DNA of 32,446 nucleotides from Eikenella sp963515595 (GTDB lineage Bacteria; Pseudomonadota; Gammaproteobacteria; Burkholderiales; Neisseriaceae): NCBI GenBank assembly GCA_963515595.1, contig CAUPYH010000011.1, positions 1 through 32,446 on the forward strand, in the 5' to 3' direction. The position numbers and the translations under genes were made by a program. This document shows positions 8,196 through 15,471 of this stretch, piece after piece. Position 1 is the stretch's first letter; each line of letters begins with the position of its first letter. The notes beneath the pieces were generated by a model. It ran no database searches, had not been told where the DNA came from, and worked only from the letters and a program-made list of their open reading frames with translations.

Positions 8196-8299
8196 GCAAA
8201 CCAACTTAACTTTCGCTACTGCGTGGATTTGCCTTGCCATACCTCTGTACTGCCTGCGGCTCACCGACTTGTATTAAAGGTTAATTTGGCTTGCTATAT
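8196..8299. repeat. Decayed Correia-type element
   Basis: The blocks run in the order of the intact copy at 6527-6632: CTTAACTTT, CTACTGCGTGG, TTGCCTTGCC, CTGTACTGCCTGCGGCTC, CTTGTATTAAA and a terminal CTATA. Both ends have lost the clean TATAGTGG repeat. The length, about 104, matches a full element that has diverged. Confidence 0.6.
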
Positions 8300-8376
8300 C
8301 AGGCCGAAAAGGCTACCTGCAAGTGGAAATCCATTTTCAGGTAGCCTGTTTGTTTTCAGGCAGCCTCTTTCAAAGC

Positions 8377-10755
8377 TCAGCCGTTCTTTTTGCGGGGGCG
8401 GGGCTTGCGTTTGGCTTTGGGCTGGGCAGCCTGAGCTGGCTGGCTGTTTTTGCGGCTGCGGGTTTTCTTAGCCGGAGCAGCGGGGGCTTTGGCCTTGCTT
8501 TTAGCGGCAGGTTTGCCGGTCGGGGCTGGGCTGCGGGCTCTCCCTTTTGCTGTGGCAGTTTTCCCTTTGACAGCAGGCTTTTTGCCTTTGCCGGGCAGGC
8601 TGCCGCCGCTGATGAGCATAAGGTCGATTTTGCGGGTATCCAAGTCGGCACGGGCCACCTGAACCACAACTTTGTCGCCCATGCTGAAACGCAAGCCGCT
8701 GCGTTCGCCTTCGATGCTCATGGTTTCGGCGCGGTAGTTGAAGTAGTCTTCGCCCAATTCGCTGATGTGGACGAGGCCTTCAATGTGGATGTCGTCGAGG
8801 GTGACGAACAGGCCAAAGCCGGCCATGCCGCTGACTGTACCGCTGAATACTTCGCCCACTTTGTCTTGCATGTAGTAGGTTTTAAGCCAGTTTTCCACAT
8901 CGCGGCTGGCTTCATCGGCACGACGCTCACATTGAGAGCTGTGGATGCCCAGTGCGCTCCAGTTTTCGGCAGGGTTGTAGCGGCTACCTGAAAGCACGGC
9001 TTTGATGGCGCGGTGCACGAGGAGATCGGGGTAGCGGCGGATGGGGGAGGTGAAGTGGGTGTAGGCGGGGTAGGCGAGGCCGAAGTGGCCGCTGTTTTCT
9101 GGCTCGTACACGGCCTGCTGCATGGAGCGCAGGAGCATCACTTGAATCAGCTCGCGGTCGGGGCGGTCGGCGGTTTGGGCGAAGAGCGCGGCGTAATCCA
9201 GCGGAGTGGGTTTGTCGCCGCCGCCGAGGCTGAGGCCGAGCAGGCCGAGCTGCTCGCGCAGGGTGGCGAGCTTTTCCGGGGTGGGGCCAGAGTGGTTGCG
9301 GAATATGGCGGGATGCTGGTGTTTCAGCAGGAATTCGGCAGCGCACACGTTGGCGGCGAGCATGCATTCTTCAATCAGGCGGTGGGCTTCGTTGCGCACC
9401 ACGGGCACGATGCGTTTGATTTTGCCCTGTTTGTCGAAAATCATCTCGGTTTCGGTGGTTTCAAACTCCATCGCGCCGCGCTGGCGGCGTTTTTTGAGCA
9501 GGATTTGATAGAGTTTGTAGAGAGTATCGATGTGCGGCTTGAGCGGATTGTCGCTGCCGTTTTGGATCCAGTCCCACACTTGGGTGTAGGTGAGGCGGGC
9601 ATGGGAGCGCATCACGGCGGGGTAGAAACGGTAGGATTTAAGATTGCCGGCGTAGGTGAACACCATGTCGCACACCATACACAACCGATCCACATCGGGA
9701 TTGAGCGAGCAAATGCCGTTGGATAGGCTTTCTGGCAGCATGGGAATCACGCGGCGCGGGAAATATACGCTGGTGGCGCGATCCAGCGCGTCGGCATCAA
9801 TCGCGTCTTTCGGCTTCACATAGTGGCTCACGTCGGCAATGGCCACCACCAGGCGGAAATTGCGACCCTGTTTTTCGGCATATACGGCATCGTCGAAATC
9901 GCGCGAGCTTTCGCCGTCTATCGTTACCAGTGGCAAATCGCGCAGGTCTTCACGGCCTTTGAGGTCGGTTTTACGCACGGCGGAAGGGATCTTCGCGGCA
10001 GCTTTTTCGCAGGCAGTGGAGAATTGGTGCGGCAGGTGGTGCTGGCGCACGGCAATTTCGATTTCCATGCCGCTGTCGGCATAGTTGCCCAATACTTCCA
10101 CCACGCTGGCCACGGCGGGGCGGTGCGCGTCGGGGTAGGCATCGATTTGGGCCACCACCACTTGGCCGGGCTTGGCTTTGCCCACCGAATCGGGTTCGAG
10201 CAGGATGCTGTCGGGCAGGCGGCTGTCTTCGGGCGAGAGCATGGCGATGCCGTGCTCTATCATGAGCCGTCCGACTACGGTTTTCTGCGCACGTTCAATC
10301 ACATCGAGCACCTGGCCTTCGCGGCGGCCGCGCCGATCTGTGCCGGCCGGGCGCACGGTTACCGTGTCGCCATGCATCAGGCCGCGCATTTGGCGGGCGG
10401 GCAGCACGAAATCACCCTGGCCATCGGGCGTGAGCGGTACGGCAAAACCGAAGCCGTCTTTATGCGCTTCAACGCGGCATTTCACCAGCGCGAGTTTTTC
10501 GGCAGCGCACACCATGCCGCGCCGGTTGATGAGGATTTGCCCGTCGCGCGCCATCGCAGTCAGGCGGCGCTCGAAAAAGGGCATTTCGTGCTCGGCAATA
10601 TCGAGTAGGATGGCTAAAGATTCGGTTTTCAGCGGCACGCCCCTGTCTTCCAGCATTTCGGTAATCCATTCGCGACTGGGCAGGGGGTGTTCGTAGCGTT
10701 GAGTTTCCCGCTGCAGATAAGGGTCTTGCAGTCGGAGCGAGGTTTTCTTCTTCAT
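8377..10755 (-). CDS. rnr: RNase R, 3'-5' exoribonuclease
   Basis: A 792-residue RNB-family exonuclease that degrades structured RNA in quality control and cold shock. In order it has an N-terminal helical region, cold-shock domains, the RNB catalytic domain, an S1 domain (GEVFSGTVSGMAGFGLFVTLDD) and a basic tail. The catalytic acidic cluster is TIDGESSRDFDDAVY. About 70 Lys/Ala/Pro-rich residues at the C-terminus (KGKTATAKGRARSPAP and following) match the lysine-rich tail of RNase R. The start at 10755 has no clear ribosome site. Its 5' end faces the tRNA-Leu promoter. Confidence 0.94.
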   Translation of the reverse strand: MKKKTSLRLQDPYLQRETQRYEHPLPSREWITEMLEDRGVPLKTESLAILLDIAEHEMPFFERRLTAMARDGQILINRRGMVCAAEKLALVKCRVEAHKDGFGFAVPLTPDGQGDFVLPARQMRGLMHGDTVTVRPAGTDRRGRREGQVLDVIERAQKTVVGRLMIEHGIAMLSPEDSRLPDSILLEPDSVGKAKPGQVVVAQIDAYPDAHRPAVASVVEVLGNYADSGMEIEIAVRQHHLPHQFSTACEKAAAKIPSAVRKTDLKGREDLRDLPLVTIDGESSRDFDDAVYAEKQGRNFRLVVAIADVSHYVKPKDAIDADALDRATSVYFPRRVIPMLPESLSNGICSLNPDVDRLCMVCDMVFTYAGNLKSYRFYPAVMRSHARLTYTQVWDWIQNGSDNPLKPHIDTLYKLYQILLKKRRQRGAMEFETTETEMIFDKQGKIKRIVPVVRNEAHRLIEECMLAANVCAAEFLLKHQHPAIFRNHSGPTPEKLATLREQLGLLGLSLGGGDKPTPLDYAALFAQTADRPDRELIQVMLLRSMQQAVYEPENSGHFGLAYPAYTHFTSPIRRYPDLLVHRAIKAVLSGSRYNPAENWSALGIHSSQCERRADEASRDVENWLKTYYMQDKVGEVFSGTVSGMAGFGLFVTLDDIHIEGLVHISELGEDYFNYRAETMSIEGERSGLRFSMGDKVVVQVARADLDTRKIDLMLISGGSLPGKGKKPAVKGKTATAKGRARSPAPTGKPAAKSKAKAPAAPAKKTRSRKNSQPAQAAQPKAKRKPRPRKKNG

Positions 10756-10762
10756 ATATAAA

Positions 10763-10790
10763 TTGACAAGTGGAAAATTGGCGCTATAAT
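10763..10790 (+). promoter_or_regulatory. Strong tRNA-Leu promoter with GC-rich discriminator
   Basis: A perfect TTGACA (10763-10768) and perfect TATAAT (10785-10790) are 16 bases apart, followed at once by GCGCG. This architecture is typical of stable-RNA promoters under stringent control. The tRNA promoter at 18924 shares it. Confidence 0.85.
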
Positions 10791-10846
10791 GCGCGTTTCT
10801 TGCATAAAGAGCAATGCACTTTACCGCAAAGTTCGATTAAAGCAAA

Positions 10847-10933
10847 GCCCAGGTGGCGGAATTGGTAGACGCGCCAGCTTCAGGTGCTGGTATCCTCACG
10901 GGTGTGGAAGTTCGAGTCTTCTCCTGGGCACCA
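10847..10933 (+). tRNA. tRNA-Leu (anticodon CAG), copy 1
   Basis: An 87-base tRNA with encoded CCA. The acceptor arms GCCCAGG and CCTGGGC pair, the anticodon stem is CCAGC/GCTGG, and the loop TTCAGGT gives anticodon CAG. The long variable arm (TATCCTCACGGGTGTGGA) is typical of type II tRNA-Leu. Confidence 0.96.
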
Positions 10934-10979
10934 AAACGCAGCGCAAGCTGCTTTTACTTTGCATTCACAATCTAGCTTT

Positions 10980-11066
10980 GCCCAGGTGGCGGAATTGGTA
11001 GACGCGCCAGCTTCAGGTGCTGGTATCCTCACGGGTGTGGAAGTTCGAGTCTTCTCCTGGGCACCA
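10980..11066 (+). tRNA. tRNA-Leu (anticodon CAG), copy 2
   Basis: Identical to the first copy over all 87 bases and 46 bases downstream of it. Both are transcribed from the promoter at 10763 and end at the terminator at 11080, so this is a recent or homogenised tandem duplication. Confidence 0.96.
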
Positions 11067-11079
11067 AAGAATCAATAAC

Positions 11080-11114
11080 ATCCCGCATGGTTTGAACCTT
11101 GCGGGATTTGTTTT
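11080..11114 (+). terminator. Terminator of the tRNA-Leu pair
   Basis: ATCCCGCA (11080-11087) pairs with TGCGGGAT (11100-11107), followed by TTGTTTTG. It lies 13 bases after the second CCA. Confidence 0.85.
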
Positions 11115-11199
11115 GTGCGTATGGATATGAGCCAACAAGCGGAAGGCTACCTGAAAAGCGTGGGCTTTGTGGAAAATAACTCTATATCTGAGGTGAAGT

Positions 11200-11481
11200 A
11201 TGCAACAAACCTATTTATTCCCAATCCTGTTTATTGTTTATATTATACAAGTTAATATTCATTTAATTTTAAGCTATAAAATATTCAAACAGGAAAAAGC
11301 TATTTCTGGATTTGGTGATTTTATGTTGAAATCTGCTTCACTCTATCCTTTAATGTTTAAAATATTGCTGGGTAAGAGAAATAGCTCGCCCCTTGCGAAG
11401 CTGTATAGAATTAATTTCTTTTCAGCATTGGCTATATTCGTGCTTATGCTAATGATATTTATAGTTGAATTGGTAGGGTAG
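11200..11481 (+). CDS. Small membrane protein of unknown function, AT-rich
   Basis: A 93-residue product with two predicted transmembrane helices: LFPILFIVYIIQVNIHLIL near the start and FSALAIFVLMLMIFIVELVG at the end. A basic loop (KIFKQEK, LLGKRNSS) lies between them. An AGGTGAAG ribosome site sits directly before the ATG. Codon use is much more AT-rich than in neighbouring genes, and the gene lies just after a tRNA pair, which suggests horizontal origin. I do not recognise a family. A DUS lies upstream at 11144. Confidence 0.65.
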   Translation: MQQTYLFPILFIVYIIQVNIHLILSYKIFKQEKAISGFGDFMLKSASLYPLMFKILLGKRNSSPLAKLYRINFFSALAIFVLMLMIFIVELVG

Positions 11482-11570
11482 GCAATTGATTGTTTATGTG
11501 TGCAATACCAAGCCTCTTTATTGGTTTTGTTATTGATGGTTTTTAGTCATCTTTATTTCTATTTTGCAAA

Positions 11571-11598
11571 AGGCTACCTGAATATTTTCAGGTAGCCT
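11571..11598. terminator. Bidirectional terminator: inverted DUS pair between convergent genes
   Basis: AAAAGGCTACCTGAA and TTCAGGTAGCCTTTT form a perfect long stem with a 4-base loop. It ends both the small membrane gene (plus) and ubiE (minus), with A and T runs on the outside. Confidence 0.8.
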
Positions 11599-11624
11599 TT
11601 TGCTTTGCAAACTGCAAGCAGCAA

Positions 11625-12362
11625 TCAGAATTTCACACCTTTGTGCAGAGCCACTATGCCGGCACTCATGTTGTGGTAGTCCACGCTGTCGAAGCCGGCG
11701 TCGAGCATCATTTGCTTGAGGGTTTCCTGGTCGGGATGCATGCGGATGGATTCGGCCAGGTATTGATAGCTGTCGGCATCTTTGGCGATGAGTTTGCCCA
11801 TCAGCGGCAGGAGCTTGAAGGAGTAGAGGTCGTAGGCCGGAGCAAGCGGCTTGGCCACTTTGGAAAACTCCAGCACCAAGAGTGTACCACCGGGCTTGAG
11901 CACGCGGTGCATTTCTTTGAGGGCGGCGTCTTTATGCGTCATATTGCGCAGGCCGAAGGATACGGAAACGAGGTCGAAATAGTTATCCGGGAAGGGGAGT
12001 TTTTCGGCATCGCATACGGCCACGGGCAGGAGCAGGCCTTCGTTGAGCAGGCGGTCGCGACCCACGCCGAGCATGGAGGAGTTGATGTCGGTGAGCCAGA
12101 CTTCGCCGTCTTTGCCCACGCGTTTGGCCCAACCGCGCGAGAGGTCGCCCGTGCCGCCGGCAATGTCGAGTACTTTACCGCCTTTGGGCACGCGGGCGGT
12201 GGTGAGGGTGAAGTGTTTCCACACGCGGTGCAGGCCGCCGGACATCACGTCGTTCATGATGTCGTATTTTTTGGCGACAGAATGGAATACTTCGGCCACT
12301 TTGGCGGCTTTTTCGCTTTCGTTTACGGTGCGGTAGCCGAAATGGGTTTGCTTGTCGGTCAT
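11625..12362 (-). CDS. ubiE: UbiE, demethylmenaquinone/ubiquinone C-methyltransferase
   Basis: A 245-residue SAM-dependent methyltransferase acting in ubiquinone (and, where present, menaquinone) synthesis. It starts MTDKQTHFGYRTV. The AdoMet loop is VLDIAGGTGDL, followed by SFGLRNMTHKDAALKEMHRVLKPGG, a UbiE signature. The frame is open further upstream, but those residues are translated from the preceding lipoprotein gene, so the ATG at 12362 is the start. A DUS ends 9 bases before this ATG (CTGAAAGCACCACAATG) and gives the only purine-rich element. It is the last gene of a minus-strand operon. Confidence 0.93.
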   Translation of the reverse strand: MTDKQTHFGYRTVNESEKAAKVAEVFHSVAKKYDIMNDVMSGGLHRVWKHFTLTTARVPKGGKVLDIAGGTGDLSRGWAKRVGKDGEVWLTDINSSMLGVGRDRLLNEGLLLPVAVCDAEKLPFPDNYFDLVSVSFGLRNMTHKDAALKEMHRVLKPGGTLLVLEFSKVAKPLAPAYDLYSFKLLPLMGKLIAKDADSYQYLAESIRMHPDQETLKQMMLDAGFDSVDYHNMSAGIVALHKGVKF

Positions 12363-12396
12363 TGTGGTGCTTTCAGGTAGCCTTTGGCGGCGGGGG

Positions 12397-12750
12397 TTAG
12401 GGCTGGCCTTTGGAAAAATGGTCAACGCAGCTGTTAATGGCAGTTTTGAGTTTGTTTTCGAAGGCTTTATCGTCGTGCTTGATGCTATAGCGGACGAGGT
12501 CTTGCTTCCATTGGTTTCGGTCGCTGTAGGTGGCGGCAGCTTCATCGTAGGCACAATTGCATAGTTTGGTACCAGTTTCAAGGGTAATGGCACCTTTAGA
12601 GGATCTATTTGCATTGTCGGCGCAGCCGGATACGAAGCCGTTGCGGATTTTAGTCTCGTCAAGTAGTTGGTCAGAGGCTTTGTCGGCGATTTTGTCGCAG
12701 CCGGCCAGGAGCAAGAAACTGAGGACGAACAGGGCGGGTTTGGTGGACAT
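12397..12750 (-). CDS. Lipoprotein with four conserved cysteines, paralogue 2
   Basis: A 117-residue product with a signal MSTKPALFVLSFLLLAGC ending in the lipobox LAGC. The mature part has cysteines in SGCADN, KLCNCAYDEAA and INSCVDHFSKGQ. It aligns along its length with the gene directly upstream (GCDKIADKA versus GCDKVADKV, SSKGAI versus SSKGSI, CNCAYDEAAATYS versus CGCTYDQAASTYS). The four cysteines probably form two disulfides in the periplasm. The function is unknown. A DUS again lies just before the ATG (CTGAAAGCACTTTATG). It sits in the DUF971-ubiE operon. Confidence 0.8.
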   Translation of the reverse strand: MSTKPALFVLSFLLLAGCDKIADKASDQLLDETKIRNGFVSGCADNANRSSKGAITLETGTKLCNCAYDEAAATYSDRNQWKQDLVRYSIKHDDKAFENKLKTAINSCVDHFSKGQP

Positions 12751-12779
12751 AAAGTGCTTTCAGGTAGCCTGCAGAAGGG

Positions 12780-13154
12780 TTACAGCTGGCCTTTGGAGAA
12801 GCGGTCGATACAGGTGGTCATGGCGGCTTGGATTTTGGCTTCCAGCTCTTTATTGTTTTGGTTCAGGCCGTAGCGGATGAGGTCTTTCTTCCACTCTTCG
12901 GAGTTGCTGTAGGTGGAGGCGGCTTGGTCGTAGGTGCAGCCGCACAGTTTGGTGGCTGCTACGTCGTTGATTGAGCCTTTGGAGGATTCGACGGCAGATT
13001 TGGCGCAGTTGGTAACGAATTCGCTGCGGGCTTTTTGGTCGTCGATTTGTCCGGCGGCGTTGTCGGCAACTTTGTCGGCAACTTTATCGCAGCCGGCCAG
13101 TAACAAAACGGAGGCGGCGATGAGGGCGGGGAGGGCGCGGCTTAATGCGGACAT
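12780..13154 (-). CDS. Lipoprotein with four conserved cysteines, paralogue 1
   Basis: A 124-residue lipoprotein with signal ALIAASVLLLAGC and mature cysteines in VTNCAKS, KLCGCTYDQ and MTTCIDRFSKGQL. It is a tandem paralogue of the next gene downstream. Its ATG lies inside the end of the DUF971 gene (13-base overlap), which suggests translational coupling. I know of no assigned function for this family. The position between DUF971 and ubiE appears conserved in Neisseriaceae, as far as I recall. Confidence 0.8.
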   Translation of the reverse strand: MSALSRALPALIAASVLLLAGCDKVADKVADNAAGQIDDQKARSEFVTNCAKSAVESSKGSINDVAATKLCGCTYDQAASTYSNSEEWKKDLIRYGLNQNNKELEAKIQAAMTTCIDRFSKGQL

Positions 13155-13543
13155 TTTTTTCCTTTCGGGATAGCAAGGGTTTGTTCGGTAGGTTCGCGGG
13201 AGGCGCCGGCTTCTTCAAGGCGGCGCAGGTAATCGGGCCACATTGTAGCGTATCCGCTTGCCAATTCATACAGGTAGCCCCAGCTGTAGAGGCCGCTGTC
13301 GTGGCCGTCGGAGAAGGTGATTTTGAGGGCGTAGTTGCCGGCGGGCTGCAGGTCGGTGATGCTGATGCCGGCTTTGCCGGTTTGCAGTTTGGCCTGCCCG
13401 TGGCCATGGCCGCGCACTTCGGCGCTGGGGGAATACACGCGCAGGTATTCGGCGGGCAGGGTATATTCGGCATCAGGGTAAACTAATACCAGGCCTTGGC
13501 GGCCAGCTTGCAGGCGGATTTGTTGCGGAGGTTGATGGAGCAT
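13142..13543 (-). CDS. DUF971 protein
   Basis: A 133-residue protein with the DUF971 pattern: an N-terminal strand region, LPAEYLRVYSPSAEVRGHG, then ISITDLQPAGNYALKITFSDGHDSGLYSWGYLYEL. The domain resembles the N-terminal part of gamma-butyrobetaine hydroxylases and often occurs alone beside ubiE or Fe-S genes. His and Cys positions could bind metal, but the role is unknown. It overlaps the downstream lipoprotein gene and begins the group ending in ubiE. Confidence 0.85.
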   Translation of the reverse strand: MLHQPPQQIRLQAGRQGLVLVYPDAEYTLPAEYLRVYSPSAEVRGHGHGQAKLQTGKAGISITDLQPAGNYALKITFSDGHDSGLYSWGYLYELASGYATMWPDYLRRLEEAGASREPTEQTLAIPKGKKCPH

Positions 13544-13569
13544 GGGGTTCCTTTGCTGTGTGATAGAGG

Positions 13570-14106
13570 CTACCTGAAAATGGGGGTGGCGGTTAATGCG
13601 TATAGCAGGGCGGTGTGGGTTTCGCCGGTGAGCTTGGAAAAGAAGTGCTCTATGGTTTGCCGGTGGCGGAAGCCGCGTTTTTCCAGCACTTTTTGTGAGG
13701 GGATGTTTTCTTGATAAGCGCCGGCCAATAGGCGGGTTAGCCTTAGTTTTTCAAAAGAATAGGCAATCATGGCTTGCAGGGCTTCGGTGGCATAGCCTTT
13801 GCCCCAGAAGCTTTCGCCCAGCCAATAGCCTATTTCGGCTTCGCCTGCGGCCAGTGGCAAATTGCTGTCGTTTGGGAAGAGGAGACCGATGCTGCCGATG
13901 AGTTGATTGTCTGCCAGGCAGATGGCGAAGGAATGGGGCTTAAGCAGGATATGTTCGATAATTTCCCGACTTTCTGCCACGCTTTTGTGCGGAAGCCAGC
14001 CGCACATTGCGCCTATCTTAGGGTTTTGGGCTTGCACGTAGAGCGCGGCAGCGTCGGCGAGTGTCCATGGGCGGAGGATAAGGCGGGCGGTGCGGAGGGT
14101 TTCCAT
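13570..14106 (-). CDS. GNAT-family acetyltransferase (RimJ/RimL-like)
   Basis: A 178-residue N-acetyltransferase. It starts METLRTARLILRPW, typical of the RimJ/RimL group. The acetyl-CoA loop region is EIGYWLGESFWGKGYATEALQAMI, followed by RLLAGAYQENIPSQKVLEKRGF. The substrate cannot be predicted; N-terminal residues of proteins or small amines are possible. Its last two residues (Phe-Arg) and stop TAG are encoded by the DUS at 13567-13578. It lies 26 bases upstream of the DUF971 gene on the same strand and may head the operon. Confidence 0.85.
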   Translation of the reverse strand: METLRTARLILRPWTLADAAALYVQAQNPKIGAMCGWLPHKSVAESREIIEHILLKPHSFAICLADNQLIGSIGLLFPNDSNLPLAAGEAEIGYWLGESFWGKGYATEALQAMIAYSFEKLRLTRLLAGAYQENIPSQKVLEKRGFRHRQTIEHFFSKLTGETHTALLYALTATPIFR

Positions 14107-14304
14107 TGCTTGCTTTCGGTTTGAGCGGTGCAGAAAGCTGCGGCGTTCATTGTTATTACGCTGAGGCTTCAGTTTTCAGGTAGCCTAAGTTTTCAGGTAG
14201 CCTATGCAGAATTTTAGCAGATGCCTGGTTGGGCTTGGCATTTGGCTTTTGGGCGGATTGGCGATATATTACCCGCTGCCGTGCAACCGAGCGAAGGGGG
14301 GCAA

Positions 14305-14661
14305 ATGAGCGAGATAGAATTGTTGGCACACATCATCAAATGGCGCGACGAGCTTTCGGCCGATGTTCGGGTGCTGAAAAGTGATGCGGATATTTTTGTG
14401 CGCCCGTGTGCGATTAGGATTCTGCTCAGCCTGCTGCTGCGGGAAGGCTACCTGAAAAATAGCGATAACGATGAAGTGGTGCTCGAAATGGAGCTAAACC
14501 GGGCAACTTTGCAAGGCAGGGTGGATGTGAGCGATTCGCTGGGGCGGTATTATTATTTGGAAGAGAATGCAAAGATTGCAGATGAAGCCGGCTTGGCTTC
14601 ATTAAGCGTTTATATTCAACAGGCCGCCGATGAATTATGCGTTGGCGGCTCATCAAAATAG
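14305..14661 (+). CDS. Unknown protein upstream of nadE
   Basis: A 118-residue soluble protein starting MSEIELLAHIIKWRDELS. The ATG at 14305 follows a strong AAGGGGGG site; an in-frame ATG at 14221 has none. The protein looks alpha/beta, with an acidic middle (NSDNDEVVLEMELN). A DUS (14445) is read as GYLK. It ends 6 bases before nadE, so co-transcription is likely. No family is recognised and no role in NAD metabolism can be claimed. Two direct DUS (14175 and 14192) lie upstream. Confidence 0.6.
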   Translation: MSEIELLAHIIKWRDELSADVRVLKSDADIFVRPCAIRILLSLLLREGYLKNSDNDEVVLEMELNRATLQGRVDVSDSLGRYYYLEENAKIADEAGLASLSVYIQQAADELCVGGSSK

Positions 14662-14667
14662 GAACAC

Positions 14668-15471
14668 ATGATGCAAACCCAAGCCGTTATCCGACACATC
14701 AGCCGCTGGCTGGCCGATTATGCCGTGCGCGCGGGTGCGAAAGGTTTTGTGGTGGGCGTTTCCGGCGGGGTGGATTCCGCCGTGGTGTCTGCCCTGTGTG
14801 CGCACAGCGGGCTGGACGTGTTGTGCGTGGTACTGCCCATCCGACAACAGGCCGACCAGTTGCAGCGGGCCAACGAACACATCGCCGACTTGCAGCGCCG
14901 TTTTATCAACGTGCGCAGGCAAACGCTGGATTTAACCCCCACTTTCGAGCAGTTCGAGCGCAGCGTGGCTGACACCGCCGCCGCCAATAAAAACCTGGCC
15001 ATGGCCAACACCCGTTCCCGCCTGCGTATGGCCGCGCTGTATTACTACAGCCAAATCAACGGCCTGCTGGTGGCGGGCACGGGCAATAAGGTGGAAGATT
15101 TCGGCGTGGGCTTTTTCACCAAATACGGCGACGGCGGCGTGGATTTAAGCCCCATCGGCGATTTGCTCAAAACCCAGGTATACACCCTGGCCGAAGCCTT
15201 GGCGGTGCTGCCCGCCATCCGCCAAGCCGCACCTACCGACGGGCTGTGGGACGAAGAGCGCACCGACGAGCAGCAGATGGGCGCGAGCTATCCCGAGCTG
15301 GAATGGGCAATGGCGCAAAGCGAAGCCGGCCGCCGCGCCGAAGAATTTGCCGGCCGCGAACGCGAAGTGTTCGAGATTTACCAACGCCTGCACCGTGCCA
15401 CGCTGCACAAAATCCAGCCTATCCCTGTGTGCAAAATTCCCAGCGAATTATTTGATGAAAAGGAAAAATGA
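14668..15471 (+). CDS. nadE: NadE, NAD+ synthase
   Basis: A 267-residue enzyme converting deamido-NAD+ to NAD+ with ATP and ammonia. The PP-loop SGGVDS is at residues 32-37. Further NadE motifs are NTRSRLRMAALYYYSQ, AGTGNKVEDFGVGFFTKYGDGGVD and SPIGDLLKTQVY. There is no glutaminase domain, so it is the ammonia-dependent type. Its stop overlaps the start of the next gene by 4 bases (ATGA). Confidence 0.94.
   Translation: MMQTQAVIRHISRWLADYAVRAGAKGFVVGVSGGVDSAVVSALCAHSGLDVLCVVLPIRQQADQLQRANEHIADLQRRFINVRRQTLDLTPTFEQFERSVADTAAANKNLAMANTRSRLRMAALYYYSQINGLLVAGTGNKVEDFGVGFFTKYGDGGVDLSPIGDLLKTQVYTLAEALAVLPAIRQAAPTDGLWDEERTDEQQMGASYPELEWAMAQSEAGRRAEEFAGREREVFEIYQRLHRATLHKIQPIPVCKIPSELFDEKEK

Larger units (their letters stand above)
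7992..8376. other. Intergenic region efeB-rnr, no gene seen
   Basis: About 385 bases between convergent genes. It holds the efeB terminator, a decayed Correia-type element (8196-8299), an imperfect inverted DUS pair (8310-8321 with A-to-C, and 8336-8347) and a variant DUS at 8355-8366 (TTCAGGCAGCCT). No frame looks coding. Confidence 0.6.

Noticed and set aside
9013..10608. Open frames on the plus strand opposite rnr
   Set aside because: They are antisense to rnr and His/Gly/Val-rich, with no ribosome sites and no recognisable domains.
10847..11066. Duplicate tRNA-Leu as an attachment-site duplication of an integrated element
   Set aside because: Both copies are complete, only 46 bases apart, and share one promoter and terminator. 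Nothing integrated lies between them; it is an ordinary tandem tRNA pair.
12363..12662. A 100-residue N-terminal extension of UbiE
   Set aside because: The extension is the lipoprotein gene read in another frame. UbiE proteins start at MTDKQ and have about 245-251 residues.
14175..14203. Tandem DUS as a terminator
   Set aside because: The two copies are direct, not inverted, so they cannot form the DUS stem-loop.
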